Shown: piece after piece, positions 29,005 to 38,375 of the stretch
Numbering within the stretch: position 1 is the first letter of the stretch
How the letters are laid out: the number at the start of each line of letters is the position of its first letter
NCBI RefSeq assembly: GCF_000425645.1
Contig: NZ_KE384430.1
Location: 310,001-374,000, forward strand
DNA length: 64,000 nucleotides
Direction of reading: 5' to 3'
From: Gaetbulibacter saemankumensis DSM 17032
Lineage (GTDB): Bacteria; Bacteroidota; Bacteroidia; Flavobacteriales; Flavobacteriaceae
Made by a program: the position numbers and the translations under genes
The notes under the pieces: generated by a model
What the model was told of the DNA's origin: nothing
Databases searched by the model: none
What the model saw: only the letters and a program-made list of their open reading frames with translations

Positions 29005-30567
29005 TTACATCTTTTTTACGTTATCTAAATTGTAATAACCACCTTTATTTTCTGTTCTTTCTAATGACTGACCAATAATTAAGTGTGCCACATTTATCAT
29101 ATTTCGTAATTCACATAACGAGGTGGTAATTTTAGACGTTCTGTAAAGTTCTTCTACCTCATCATAAATCAAATCAAGATGTTTTACAGCACGATGTAAT
29201 CGTTCATTACTGCGTACAATACCAACATAATCACGCATTAAAGCCTGCAATTGCTGCGTATTATGTCTAATAACGACATTATCCTTTGTTAGTGTAGTTC
29301 CCTCATCATTCCAGTCTGGAATCTCCACATCAGACATTTCATAACCATGTTTGCAAAGGTACTTATAGATATTATGCGCATAAACTAAAGCCTCTAACAA
29401 CGAGTTAGACGCCAATCTATTCGCGCCATGTAAACCGGTCCGTGTGCACTCACCACAAGCAAATAAATTATCAATACTGGTTTGCCCTTTTTTATTCACC
29501 TCTATACCTCCACATAAATAATGTGAAGCAGGCACCACAGGAATCCAATCGCGTTCTACATTGATATGATGATCTAAACACTTCTTATAAATATTTGGGA
29601 AATGCTTTTTAAATTCATCCATATCTAAATGGGTACAATCTAAGTATACATGCGAATCACCTGATTCTTTTAATTCACTATCAATGCTCTGTGACACAAT
29701 ATCTCTGGAAGCTAATTCGGCACGCACATCGTAGTCTAACATAAAGCGAACCCCGTCCTTATTTCTAAGATACGCCCCAAAACCTCTTACTGCTTCAGAA
29801 ATTAAAAAAGAAGACTCTCCTTTTTCTTCATATAAAGCCGTAGGATGAAATTGCACGAACTCCATATCCCTAATTTTTGCCTTGGCACGATAGGCCATTG
29901 CAATACCATCACCTGTAGCAATTTTAGGATTGGTAGTATGTCCATATACACATCCAACACCTCCAGAAGCCAATAAAGTACTATTTGCCCTTATTGTGAA
30001 TATTTCACCTGACTTTTGATCTAGAACGTAGGCTCCGTAACATTGTAATTGTTCAGACTGAATATTTTTCACATGATGATTAGTGACTAAATCGATCGCA
30101 AAATGATGCGGTAAAATAGAAATATTTGGTAACTGATGTGCCCTAGCTAACAAAGCACGTTCTATTTCATAACCTGTAATGTCTTTATGGTGCACGACCC
30201 GATACTCTGAATGTCCACCTTCTTTTCCTAAATCAAAAACACCCTTGTCATCCAAATCAAAATTCGCGCCCCAATGTAGAAGCTCCTGAAGACGCTTTGG
30301 CCCCTCTTTAACGACCATCTCAACAACTTCCTCATTACACAAACCATCGCCCGCAATTAAAGTGTCTTTTATGTGCTTTTTAAAAGAATCGTTTTCCTTA
30401 TCTGAAACAACAGCAACTCCACCTTGGGCATATTTGGTATTAGATTCATCTTCATTAGCTTTTGTTACAACAACAACCTTTCTTTCAGGATATTTCTCGG
30501 CTATCTTAACGGAAAATGTTAAGCCCGCAATTCCTGAGCCAATTACCAAATAATCTGCAGTTATCAT
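29005..30567 (-). CDS. nadB: L-aspartate oxidase
   Basis: A FAD enzyme that oxidises L-aspartate to iminoaspartate in de novo NAD synthesis. The 520-residue protein begins with the dinucleotide-binding fold YLVIGSGIAGLTFSVKIAE. It carries the family signatures KYAQGGVAVV, HSEYRVVHHKDITGYEIE, MEFVQFHPTAL and CGGIEVNKKGQTSIDNLFACGECTRTGLHGANRLASNS. The C-terminal helical domain ends NKGGYYNLDNVKKM. It starts three bases after the nadA stop, and the two enzymes act in sequence, probably channelling unstable iminoaspartate. Confidence 0.97.
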   Translation of the reverse strand: MITADYLVIGSGIAGLTFSVKIAEKYPERKVVVVTKANEDESNTKYAQGGVAVVSDKENDSFKKHIKDTLIAGDGLCNEEVVEMVVKEGPKRLQELLHWGANFDLDDKGVFDLGKEGGHSEYRVVHHKDITGYEIERALLARAHQLPNISILPHHFAIDLVTNHHVKNIQSEQLQCYGAYVLDQKSGEIFTIRANSTLLASGGVGCVYGHTTNPKIATGDGIAMAYRAKAKIRDMEFVQFHPTALYEEKGESSFLISEAVRGFGAYLRNKDGVRFMLDYDVRAELASRDIVSQSIDSELKESGDSHVYLDCTHLDMDEFKKHFPNIYKKCLDHHINVERDWIPVVPASHYLCGGIEVNKKGQTSIDNLFACGECTRTGLHGANRLASNSLLEALVYAHNIYKYLCKHGYEMSDVEIPDWNDEGTTLTKDNVVIRHNTQQLQALMRDYVGIVRSNERLHRAVKHLDLIYDEVEELYRTSKITTSLCELRNMINVAHLIIGQSLERTENKGGYYNLDNVKKM

Positions 30568-30570
30568 GTT

Positions 30571-31497
30571 TTATTTCGACAATTCTAGCATACGCTCGAT
30601 AGGTAACAGCGCACGTTCTATAATATTTTCAGGTACATTAATTTGTGGCGATTCGTTTAACAAACAATCGTACAATTTCTGAAGCGTGTTCATTTTCATA
30701 AAATGACATTCGCTACAAGCACATGTATTATCTTCCTTTGCAGGTGCTGGAATCATTTCAGTATTTGGCATTTCCTGTTGCATTTTATGTAAAATTCCCG
30801 CCTCAGTTGCCACGATAAATTTCTCATCCTGATGTGCTTTTACATAATTAATCATCCCTGAAGTAGATCCGATATAAGTAGCTGTATTTAAAATATGTTC
30901 CTCAGACTCTGGATGTGCAATAATCTTATAATCCGGATGTTTTTTATGAAGTTCTATTAATTTATCCATAGAAAATGCTTCATGAACTATACAGCTACCA
31001 TCCCAAAGCAACATATCACGACCTGTTTCTTTCATAATATAAGCACCCAAATTTCTATCTGGAGCAAATATTATTGGCGTTTCCTTAGGAATAGATTCTA
31101 CAATTTTAAGGGCATTAGATGAAGTACAAACAATATCACTCAATGCCTTAATTTCAGCAGAACAGTTTACATAAGTAATTACAACATGATCCGGATGTGC
31201 TTTAGTAAATTTCTCGAAAGCATCCGGCGGACAAGAATCGGCCAAAGAACAACCTGCGTTTAAATCAGGAAGTACAACTGTTTTTGATGGATTTAAAATT
31301 TTAGCCGTTTCAGCCATAAAATGAACGCCTGCAAACACAATAACATCGGCATCGGTCTCCGCTGCCTTTTGCGATAAACCTAAACTATCTCCAACATAAT
31401 CTGCAATATCCTGAATTTCCCCTACCTGATAATAGTGCGCAAGAATTACAGCATTTTTCTCTTCTTTAAGACGTTTTATCTCCTTTACTAAATCCAT
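30571..31497 (-). CDS. nadA: quinolinate synthase
   Basis: A [4Fe-4S] enzyme that condenses iminoaspartate with dihydroxyacetone phosphate to quinolinate. At 308 residues it has the three-fold pseudo-symmetric layout. Motifs include [39 protein letters not shown], the cysteine in [35 protein letters not shown], and the C-terminal cluster region [14 protein letters not shown]. It is the first gene of the nadA-nadB operon. A small hairpin (AGCC/GGCT, 31535-31549) in the upstream leader is of doubtful meaning. The rest of the 224-bp gap to the next gene shows nothing recognisable. Confidence 0.97.
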   Translation of the reverse strand: MDLVKEIKRLKEEKNAVILAHYYQVGEIQDIADYVGDSLGLSQKAAETDADVIVFAGVHFMAETAKILNPSKTVVLPDLNAGCSLADSCPPDAFEKFTKAHPDHVVITYVNCSAEIKALSDIVCTSSNALKIVESIPKETPIIFAPDRNLGAYIMKETGRDMLLWDGSCIVHEAFSMDKLIELHKKHPDYKIIAHPESEEHILNTATYIGSTSGMINYVKAHQDEKFIVATEAGILHKMQQEMPNTEMIPAPAKEDNTCACSECHFMKMNTLQKLYDCLLNESPQINVPENIIERALLPIERMLELSK

Positions 31498-31721
31498 TTC
31501 AATTTTAATCTACTTTAAAACAACTCTTTTGAAGCCTAAACTTGGCTCAACATATATTTTGCAAATATCTTAATTAAAATTATATGTATTTGAGTTTACT
31601 TTAAAAAATAAAAGAAATTTAAGGACATTTTATCTATTTATCAAATCTTTAAATTCTCAGTAATTAAACACGTAGTTAATTAACAAAATTGAAATGGATT
31701 TTATCCTATTTATAGTTTGTA

Positions 31722-33554
31722 TTAAGCTAGGACTTTAGAAGCCTCTAATTTAATAACGGCCGATTCAACTTCTAGCCTGAGAATTTCCAATATGTTTTCT
31801 GCTTTATGCAATTCGTTAGAAACCTCTACTTTAATAGAGTAAAAAGAGGTTTGCACTTTTTGGAATAACCCCTGATAATAGGCAACTCCCTGGCTTAGGT
31901 TTTTAATAAAATTGAATAAATATTTTTCATCCTTTTTTGTCATCGACTCTTTTACGTCGTTGATTTTATTAATTAAATAATCTATATAAATATGGAGTTC
32001 TTTAATAAAAAGGTTTGGTCTATATTTAGAATTTAACATATTATCACGTCCGTATATGTGATCTACCATATTTTTCAAACTCATCACTTTTGAATAATAT
32101 GCCATATTTGGTCCAGGACATATAGAAACCCCTGCTCCTTCTGTCCTTGTTTCCAAATTATAAGCTAACAGAGCTGAAGTCCCTAAACCTACACAAGTAC
32201 ATGACTTCTCAATAATTTTATTATACTGTTTCTTATACTCAAGTTCAGAAAGGTCTTGGCTATCTAACTCCTCTAGTTTTAAATGCTGGTACTCTCTTGA
32301 TGCAGTACAAATTCCTTTCTCCTTGAACTCTTTATTAAGCGCCACAAACTTCTTAGGACATGCACTACCAGGTCTTCCTTTAGAAATATTTAACTCCTTC
32401 TCTAAATCTTTTGTATTATTCTTCAGGTTATTAAATGGAATTCCTAGGGGAGAAATATCACTTAAATATAAATCGTCTTCATTGGCTTGAGCTAATTGAT
32501 TTAAAGTATCCCTATCTACTGTCGATGCTTCAGGAACTAATAAAAATGGTGTTCCCCATCCAATGGCGTCTAGCTCATATTCGTTTAATAAAAACTCGTG
32601 CTCTTCATTGGTTCCAACACCACCTTGAGCCGACACATTAAATTGTAATGCACTTGGGGGAATTTCGCGCCCTTGCTGCTCCAATTCCTTTACTATAACA
32701 GCTTCAATAGTCGTTCTTAATTCTTCCCGATTTTCTTTAAATTCAGCTAATACAGGCCCTAAAAGGTACCCATCGGTAGCAAAGGCATGACCTCCGCAAT
32801 TCAACCCAGATTCGATGCGATATTCAGAAACCCATAAGCCCTTTTTAGCTAGAAATTTACCTTGAATTAATGCGGAACGATAATCGCTCACCTTTAAAAT
32901 AATCTTCTTTTTAAACTCGCCTTGTGCATTAGGATAAAAATCGTCGAACTCACTCATGTAAGCATATAATCTCGGATTCATACCCGCCGATAGAACTACA
33001 GAAGCTTCTAAATCACTTTTAGCAAAACCACGTAAAGCTGCATGGGCATCGTTAAATTCCACAGGTAATTGTTCGTCTTTAACATAGTTATCCTTATCGA
33101 CTTTCGTCATGATATTAACATCTATACTTCCCTTTTTTAAATGCTGAGAAGCCCACTGTTTTATCTCAGAAACATGAAATCCCTTTTTCTGAACCAAACT
33201 TTTATATTCTGCCAATAAAGAAGAATTTGAAGGCAAAAGGTTTAGATAAGTTTTTAAAGCTTCACTCTTTTCGTTAGTAACATTTTTTAAAGCCTCAAAG
33301 TTTTTATCAACAAGTTCATTCACTAGATTTAAATAAGAAGTAATACGCTTCGCTCTAAAATCTTCAACTTTTTCTGTTATTTCTTTATACGGCAATTCAA
33401 ATTTTTCACTGTACATCTTTCTAATCTTCTCAATCAAAATATCATCAACTAAAGATATAACAGAGTCTATTCCCAAATGCGCAACTTTTATCGGACTATC
33501 GATAGTAAAACCTATGCCCATTACCGGAATATGAAATGAATGTATTTTATTCAT
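31722..33554 (-). CDS. uncharacterised 610-aa protein, possible nitronate-monooxygenase-like flavin TIM barrel with Cys-rich C-terminal region
   Basis: Not a family I can name with certainty. The start (IPVMGIGFTIDSPIKVAHLG, then GIDSVISLVDD) looks like the first strands of a TIM barrel. Later SAQGGVGTNEEHEFLL (308-323) and LDAIGWGTPFLLVPEA (328-343) resemble the phosphate-binding glycine loops of nitronate monooxygenase/enoyl-reductase-like flavoproteins. A helical insert lies between (about 40-180), and Cys253 sits in LNCGGHAFATDG. Beyond the barrel are five cysteines (399, 416, 452, 454, 479), including SCTCVGLG and GSACPKK, spaced as could hold an Fe-S cluster or metal. The C-terminal 110 residues are helical and coiled-coil-like. 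It stands alone, divergent from ppc. Flavin, cluster and substrate are all inference. Confidence 0.65.
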   Translation of the reverse strand: MNKIHSFHIPVMGIGFTIDSPIKVAHLGIDSVISLVDDILIEKIRKMYSEKFELPYKEITEKVEDFRAKRITSYLNLVNELVDKNFEALKNVTNEKSEALKTYLNLLPSNSSLLAEYKSLVQKKGFHVSEIKQWASQHLKKGSIDVNIMTKVDKDNYVKDEQLPVEFNDAHAALRGFAKSDLEASVVLSAGMNPRLYAYMSEFDDFYPNAQGEFKKKIILKVSDYRSALIQGKFLAKKGLWVSEYRIESGLNCGGHAFATDGYLLGPVLAEFKENREELRTTIEAVIVKELEQQGREIPPSALQFNVSAQGGVGTNEEHEFLLNEYELDAIGWGTPFLLVPEASTVDRDTLNQLAQANEDDLYLSDISPLGIPFNNLKNNTKDLEKELNISKGRPGSACPKKFVALNKEFKEKGICTASREYQHLKLEELDSQDLSELEYKKQYNKIIEKSCTCVGLGTSALLAYNLETRTEGAGVSICPGPNMAYYSKVMSLKNMVDHIYGRDNMLNSKYRPNLFIKELHIYIDYLINKINDVKESMTKKDEKYLFNFIKNLSQGVAYYQGLFQKVQTSFYSIKVEVSNELHKAENILEILRLEVESAVIKLEASKVLA

Positions 33555-33640
33555 CTAAGTTATTTTTTGGTTAAGTGAGCAAAATTATAACATATGCTAC
33601 GGACTAACTATGACATTTATCATACTCCCATAATACGACA

Positions 33641-33724
33641 TTATAATAGGCTTAAAGCCTCGTCGCTGTTTTTATAAGAAAAGGCAAGTAAGGCGATTAT
33701 AAAGATTTTGATTAAGCGCATCAT
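33641..33724 (-). CDS. possible 27-residue membrane microprotein
   Basis: A short frame starts ATG ATG at 33719-33724 and encodes MMRLIKIFIIALLAFSYK followed by a polar tail NSDEALSLL. It is one hydrophobic helix with positive residues in front, like a single-span or signal-like peptide. It lies in the 291-bp gap between the 610-aa gene and ppc, on the minus strand, 87 bases upstream of the former. It could be a small membrane protein, a leader peptide or chance. There is no other evidence for translation. Confidence 0.3.
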   Translation of the reverse strand: MMRLIKIFIIALLAFSYKNSDEALSLL

Positions 33725-33845
33725 TTTTTTAATTATTCACAATAAGAACTGAATTATTAAAAAAAATTAATAAAACTTCTTTGAGTCTGCACGCTTTAAT
33801 TATAGCTTCATTACTTTTATGGTTAAATAAAAAATAGAAAGATTT

Positions 33846-36434
33846 ATGTCAGTAGAGCCAAAATTAGCAAGATTCAAACAAAACGTATTATCGAAGTATC
33901 AAATATACAACAGTATATTTATGACCTTACCTTTCGATACTATTACAAAAACGGGAGTTTTGTTACCACTTTTTCATGAAACATGTAAAAAAGGATTTGC
34001 AAATGGCGATGATCCAACGACCATAGTAGATACATTTTTTAAAAAATACCAAGGCAGACGCTCAAAAGAAAGCCAAATAAACCTCTTGTTCAGATTCATT
34101 CAATATATCGAACGCCAGGTGGTGTTATTCGATGCTGTTGAAGATGCAGCTTTCCCCATTGTAAATAACATGGAAGGTATTGGAACCCTTAGAAACTTAA
34201 AAGAGTCTGCAAATTCTGAAAATCAACTTGAAGCATTAAAAGCCTATTTAGAAGAATTTAAGGTCCGTATAGTTTTAACGGCACATCCAACACAATTTTA
34301 CCCTGGAACAGTACTAGGCATTATAACCGATTTAACCGCTGCAATTAAAAGCAACAACCTTTCGGAAATTAATAACTTATTCGCTCAGTTAGGAAAAACA
34401 CCTTTCTTTAAGCATGAAAAACCTACACCGTACGATGAAGCCATTAGCTTAATTTGGTATTTAGAGAATGTATACTACCAAACCTTTGGTCAAATTTACA
34501 ATTACATTCAACAAAATATTTACGGCGACGGTAAAAAGCATAACGAAATTATCAATTTAGGATTCTGGCCCGGTGGAGATCGCGATGGCAACCCTTTTGT
34601 TAAACCTGATACGACCCTAAAAGTTGCTAAGAAACTAAAACAAGCGGTTCTTAAAAAGTATTATGCCGATTTAAAGCAATTGCGTAGAAAACTAACCTTT
34701 AGAGGGGTTGAAGAACGCGTGATTCGATTAGAAACCATCATGTATAATTATAGTATCGATCTTGAAACACCTGATGCTATAAGTTGCGAAGAATTAATAA
34801 AAGAACTTTTAAGCATTCGAAATGTGGTGGTTAATGAGCACCAATCACTATATGTAAATGAAATTCACAGCTTAATAAACAGAGTTCACTTATTCAGATA
34901 TCATTTCGCAACTCTTGATATTAGACAAGATAGTAGAATCCATCACTCGGTGTTTACAGGCGTTGTTGATCAGCTGATAGAAAAAGGAGACACGATATTC
35001 CCTGCCAATTATCACGAATTATCGGAAGCAGAACAAATTGATATTCTTTCAAAAGTTTCAAATGAAAATTTAGATTTTGATGCTTTCACAGATGAAATGG
35101 TTTACAACACCCTAAAAACGATTGAAGCCATAAAATACATTCAAAAATCGAACGGAGAAAAAGGTGCTAACCGTTACATTATAAGTAATAACCAAACTGC
35201 TTTAAACGTTATGCAACTTTATGCCATGCTTAAAATGGCAGCGTTTAAAGAGGAATTAACTGTTGACATTGTACCGCTTTTTGAAACTATTACCGATTTA
35301 GAAAATGCTCCAAAAGTTATGGAGCAATTATATACAAATCCTGCTTACGCCGCACATTTAAAAAGCCGTGGAAATAAACAAACCATCATGCTAGGATTCT
35401 CTGATGGGACCAAAGATGGTGGTTATTTAATGGCCAACTGGGGCATTTACAAAGCCAAAGAATTACTAACCGAAATGTCACGAAAATATGATGTAACGGC
35501 TATATTCTTTGATGGCCGTGGTGGACCACCAGCACGCGGAGGTGGAAAAACCCACCAGTTCTACGCATCTTTAGGCCCAACTATTGAGGACAAAGAAGTA
35601 CAACTTACTATTCAAGGGCAAACCATTAGCTCTAACTTCGGAACATTAGATTCTGCTCAATATAACATCGAACAACTTATTAGTTCTGGCATTAAGAACA
35701 GCATTGATGGCAGTAAAAATAAAATGTCTGAAGAAGATAAAGTCGTAATGAACGATTTGGCCGTTACCAGCTACGAAGTTTATAAGGACTTTAAAAATCA
35801 CCCAATGTTTATCCCGTATTTAGAGCGTATGAGTACGTTAAAATATTACGCAAAAACCAATATTGGTAGTAGACCTTCAAAACGCTCAAAGTCTGATGAA
35901 TTAATATTTTCAGATTTAAGAGCCATTCCATTTGTAGGGTCATGGAGTCAGTTAAAACAAAACGTTCCTGGCTTCTTTGGCGTTGGTACTGCCTTAAAAA
36001 ACTACGAAGATCGTGGTGAATTTCATAAAGTAGAACAGCTTTATAAAAATTCTAAATTCTTTAAGACCTTACTTGAAAACAGTATGATGTCTCTAACAAA
36101 ATCGTTCTTTGATTTAACCAAATACATGGCTAAAGATGAAGAATTTGGAGAATTCTGGAACATTATTTACACCGAATACGAGAAGACAAAATCTATTTTA
36201 TTAAAGCTTACTGGGTATGAAGAATTAATGGAAAACGAACCTTCTGGAAAAGCTTCAATTGAAGTACGAGAGTCTATTGTTTTACCATTACTTACTATTC
36301 AACAATATGCCTTAAAGAAAATTCAGGAACTTGATAAAGCAGGCGTAAAAGACGGTGAAGAGTTAGAAATATTTGCAAAAATAGTGACACGCTCTTTATT
36401 TGGAAACATTAATGCCAGTAGAAACTCTGCTTAA
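33846..36434 (+). CDS. ppc: phosphoenolpyruvate carboxylase
   Basis: Ppc fixes bicarbonate onto PEP to give oxaloacetate, the main anaplerotic step. The 862-residue protein has the catalytic histidine motif VLTAHPTQFYPGT, the WPGGDRDGNPFV motif, and the glycine-rich mobile loop FDGRGGPPARGGGKT, a Bacteroidota variant of FHGRGGTVGRGG. The active-site GSRPSKR segment follows near TNIGSRPSKRSKSD. The C-terminus ends FGNINASRNSA rather than the usual -NTG, which often occurs in this group and may alter effector binding. It is monocistronic with a terminator downstream. Functionally it would use bicarbonate supplied by the SulP and carbonic anhydrase genes at 47-53 kb. Confidence 0.97.
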   Translation: MSVEPKLARFKQNVLSKYQIYNSIFMTLPFDTITKTGVLLPLFHETCKKGFANGDDPTTIVDTFFKKYQGRRSKESQINLLFRFIQYIERQVVLFDAVEDAAFPIVNNMEGIGTLRNLKESANSENQLEALKAYLEEFKVRIVLTAHPTQFYPGTVLGIITDLTAAIKSNNLSEINNLFAQLGKTPFFKHEKPTPYDEAISLIWYLENVYYQTFGQIYNYIQQNIYGDGKKHNEIINLGFWPGGDRDGNPFVKPDTTLKVAKKLKQAVLKKYYADLKQLRRKLTFRGVEERVIRLETIMYNYSIDLETPDAISCEELIKELLSIRNVVVNEHQSLYVNEIHSLINRVHLFRYHFATLDIRQDSRIHHSVFTGVVDQLIEKGDTIFPANYHELSEAEQIDILSKVSNENLDFDAFTDEMVYNTLKTIEAIKYIQKSNGEKGANRYIISNNQTALNVMQLYAMLKMAAFKEELTVDIVPLFETITDLENAPKVMEQLYTNPAYAAHLKSRGNKQTIMLGFSDGTKDGGYLMANWGIYKAKELLTEMSRKYDVTAIFFDGRGGPPARGGGKTHQFYASLGPTIEDKEVQLTIQGQTISSNFGTLDSAQYNIEQLISSGIKNSIDGSKNKMSEEDKVVMNDLAVTSYEVYKDFKNHPMFIPYLERMSTLKYYAKTNIGSRPSKRSKSDELIFSDLRAIPFVGSWSQLKQNVPGFFGVGTALKNYEDRGEFHKVEQLYKNSKFFKTLLENSMMSLTKSFFDLTKYMAKDEEFGEFWNIIYTEYEKTKSILLKLTGYEELMENEPSGKASIEVRESIVLPLLTIQQYALKKIQELDKAGVKDGEELEIFAKIVTRSLFGNINASRNSA

Positions 36435-36462
36435 AAAAACTTTTTATTTATTACCATAAATT

Positions 36463-36494
36463 AAAGCCTTCAATTAAAATTGAAGGCTTTTTTA
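36463..36494 (+). terminator. intrinsic terminator after ppc
   Basis: AAAGCCTTCAAT pairs with ATTGAAGGCTTT around a 4-base loop and is followed by T residues, 28 bases past the stop. Confidence 0.9.
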
Positions 36495-36556
36495 TTTACA
36501 TACTTTTATAAACTTAATCATTATAACTGAAACTCAACATTTAGCTATACTAACTC

Positions 36557-36592
36557 AAAAAAAGATGCCTCATCTATAAAAGACAAGGCATC
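36557..36592 (-). terminator. intrinsic terminator after the distal amt
   Basis: On the minus strand GATGCCT and AGGCATC close a hairpin followed by seven T residues, about 27 bases after the amt stop. Confidence 0.8.
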
Positions 36593-36619
36593 AGCATAAT
36601 ATTTATTCTTTTCTAAATC

Positions 36620-37861
36620 TTAATGCTCATTCAATCTAAAATCAGGATACGCATCCATACCATGCTCATGTCCATCTAAACCTTCTAATTCTTCACGTTC
36701 CGAAACTCTAATACCCATTGTTTTCTTTAAAGTATATATAATTACGAATGCTGAAACTATGCATATAGCAGCATAAGAAGCAACACCTATTAACTGACTT
36801 ATAAACTGATCAACTCCAGCAAGATTTCCAAAGATTCCAACCGCTAAAGTTCCCCAAATACCGCACACTAAATGCACAGCTATAGCACCAACGGGATCGT
36901 CCAATTTCAATTTATTATCAACGAAACTAACCGCCAAAACAATTAAAGCACCTGCAACTGCACCGATTATAATAGCATCTGTTGGGCTCATTTGGTCAGC
37001 ACCCGCAGTAATACCGACTAAACCACCTAATATACCATTTAGAAACATTGTTAAGTCTAGATTCTTATACATAGCGGTAGACACTAGCATCGCTACAACT
37101 CCACCAGCGGCTGCAGCCAAACATGTGGTCACTAAAGTTAATGATGTTAAGGTCGGATCGGCAGACAACACAGAGCCTCCATTAAATCCAAACCATCCTA
37201 ACCATAAGATTAATACACCAGCTGTAGCCATAGGAATATTATGTCCTGGAATAGCCTGTGGTTTTCCATCTTTAAATTTACCTATTCTTGCTCCTAATAA
37301 ACAAACAGCAACTACAGCAGCCCATCCACCAACTGAATGCACTAGCGTTGAACCTGCAAAATCATAGAATGGAGTTTCTAACATATCTAAAAAGCCACCT
37401 CCCCATTTCCAAGAACCAGCAATAGGATACACAAACCCTACATATACAACGGTAAATATCATAAAAGGTAAAATCTTAATACGCTCGGCTACCGCACCTG
37501 AAACAATAGTCGCTGCTGTTGCGGCGAACATCCCCTGAAATAAGAAATCTGTCCAATAGGTATAACCTTCGTTATATGTTAAATCTAACACTCCATCAAC
37601 AGTAGGTGAATCTAACCCAAACCCGGCAAATCCAAATATTCCTGAAGAACCTTCTGCAAAACCAGGGTACATTAAATTAAACCCTACCAAACAGTACAAT
37701 AATAGACCTATGGTAATAATAAAAATGTTTTTAAATAATATATTGATTGTATTTTTTTGTCTTGTTAATCCAATTTCCAAAAATGCAAATCCTAAATGCA
37801 TGAAGAAAACTAGTGCTGTACAGATCATCATCCATACATTATTTGTTGTAAGTAATTCCAT
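36620..37861 (-). CDS. amt: ammonium transporter, 413-aa paralogue
   Basis: An inner-membrane Amt/Rh channel for ammonium uptake, with about 11 membrane segments. The pore twin histidines lie in STLVHSVGGWAAVV and IAVHLVCGIWGTLAV. Other Amt signatures are LIWAGWFGFNGGS-like LILWLGWFGFNGGSVLS and the aromatic gate region. The C-terminal tail, which docks on PII, reads LRVSEREELEGLDG-like with GIRVSEREELEGLDGHEHG. It lies 27 bp downstream of the PII gene, so the pair is the classic glnK-amt unit. It is clearly paralogous to the amt at 38376, but the sequences differ throughout. Confidence 0.96.
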   Translation of the reverse strand: MELLTTNNVWMMICTALVFFMHLGFAFLEIGLTRQKNTINILFKNIFIITIGLLLYCLVGFNLMYPGFAEGSSGIFGFAGFGLDSPTVDGVLDLTYNEGYTYWTDFLFQGMFAATAATIVSGAVAERIKILPFMIFTVVYVGFVYPIAGSWKWGGGFLDMLETPFYDFAGSTLVHSVGGWAAVVAVCLLGARIGKFKDGKPQAIPGHNIPMATAGVLILWLGWFGFNGGSVLSADPTLTSLTLVTTCLAAAAGGVVAMLVSTAMYKNLDLTMFLNGILGGLVGITAGADQMSPTDAIIIGAVAGALIVLAVSFVDNKLKLDDPVGAIAVHLVCGIWGTLAVGIFGNLAGVDQFISQLIGVASYAAICIVSAFVIIYTLKKTMGIRVSEREELEGLDGHEHGMDAYPDFRLNEH

Positions 37862-37888
37862 AATAATTATTTAATAATTAGTTGCTTG

Positions 37889-38227
37889 TTATTTTAAAGT
37901 ATCTCCTCCCTTTTCTCCTGTCCTTATTCTGTAACATTCATCTATAGTGGAAACAAATATCTTACCATCTCCTACTTCCCCTGTTGCAGCTGAATTTAAA
38001 ATTGCTTTAATAGTTACCTCTTCAAAATCATCATTCACGACAATAGATAAATATCGACGCTGAATATCACTAGTGCTATAAGAAATTCCTCTGTAAACAT
38101 GCCCTTCTTTCTCATTACCTAATCCAGTAACATCCCAGTAAGAAAAAAAGTTTACCCCTACTTCGTGTAAAGCGTCTTTAACCGCGCGAAATTTTGACTT
38201 TCTAATAATTGCTTCAATTCTTTTCAT
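37889..38227 (-). CDS. glnB: PII-family nitrogen regulatory protein
   Basis: A 112-residue PII signal protein that senses 2-oxoglutarate and adenylate charge and gates Amt channels. The T-loop contains GHVYRGISYSTSD, with Tyr50 at the place of the classic uridylylated Tyr51. The B-loop is TGEVGDGKIFV and the C-loop is CYRIRTGEKGGD. The T-loop base differs from proteobacterial GlnB/GlnK (STSDIQRRYLSIVV rather than a FLPK segment), as is usual in this phylum. It is sandwiched between two amt genes on one strand, and so is positioned to control both by direct plugging. Confidence 0.95.
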   Translation of the reverse strand: MKRIEAIIRKSKFRAVKDALHEVGVNFFSYWDVTGLGNEKEGHVYRGISYSTSDIQRRYLSIVVNDDFEEVTIKAILNSAATGEVGDGKIFVSTIDECYRIRTGEKGGDTLK

Positions 38228-38316
38228 TTTATATCTTATTAATATTGATTAGTTAGTTGAATATAAGAAAATAATTTTGTCTCCATTTTCATATAATTTC
38301 TCTAATACTTAAAAAT

Positions 38317-38345
38317 TCAAAAGATGCCTTATATAATAAGACATC
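38317..38345 (-). terminator. intrinsic terminator between the first amt and the PII gene
   Basis: On the minus strand GATGTCTTAT pairs with ATAAGGCATC (one G-U) around a 3-base loop, followed by TTTTG and more T residues. It would separate the amt at 38376-39659 from the glnB-amt unit, leaving room for a separate promoter. Confidence 0.7.
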
Positions 38346-38375
38346 CTTTAAATTTTTATTTAGAAATAATTATGC

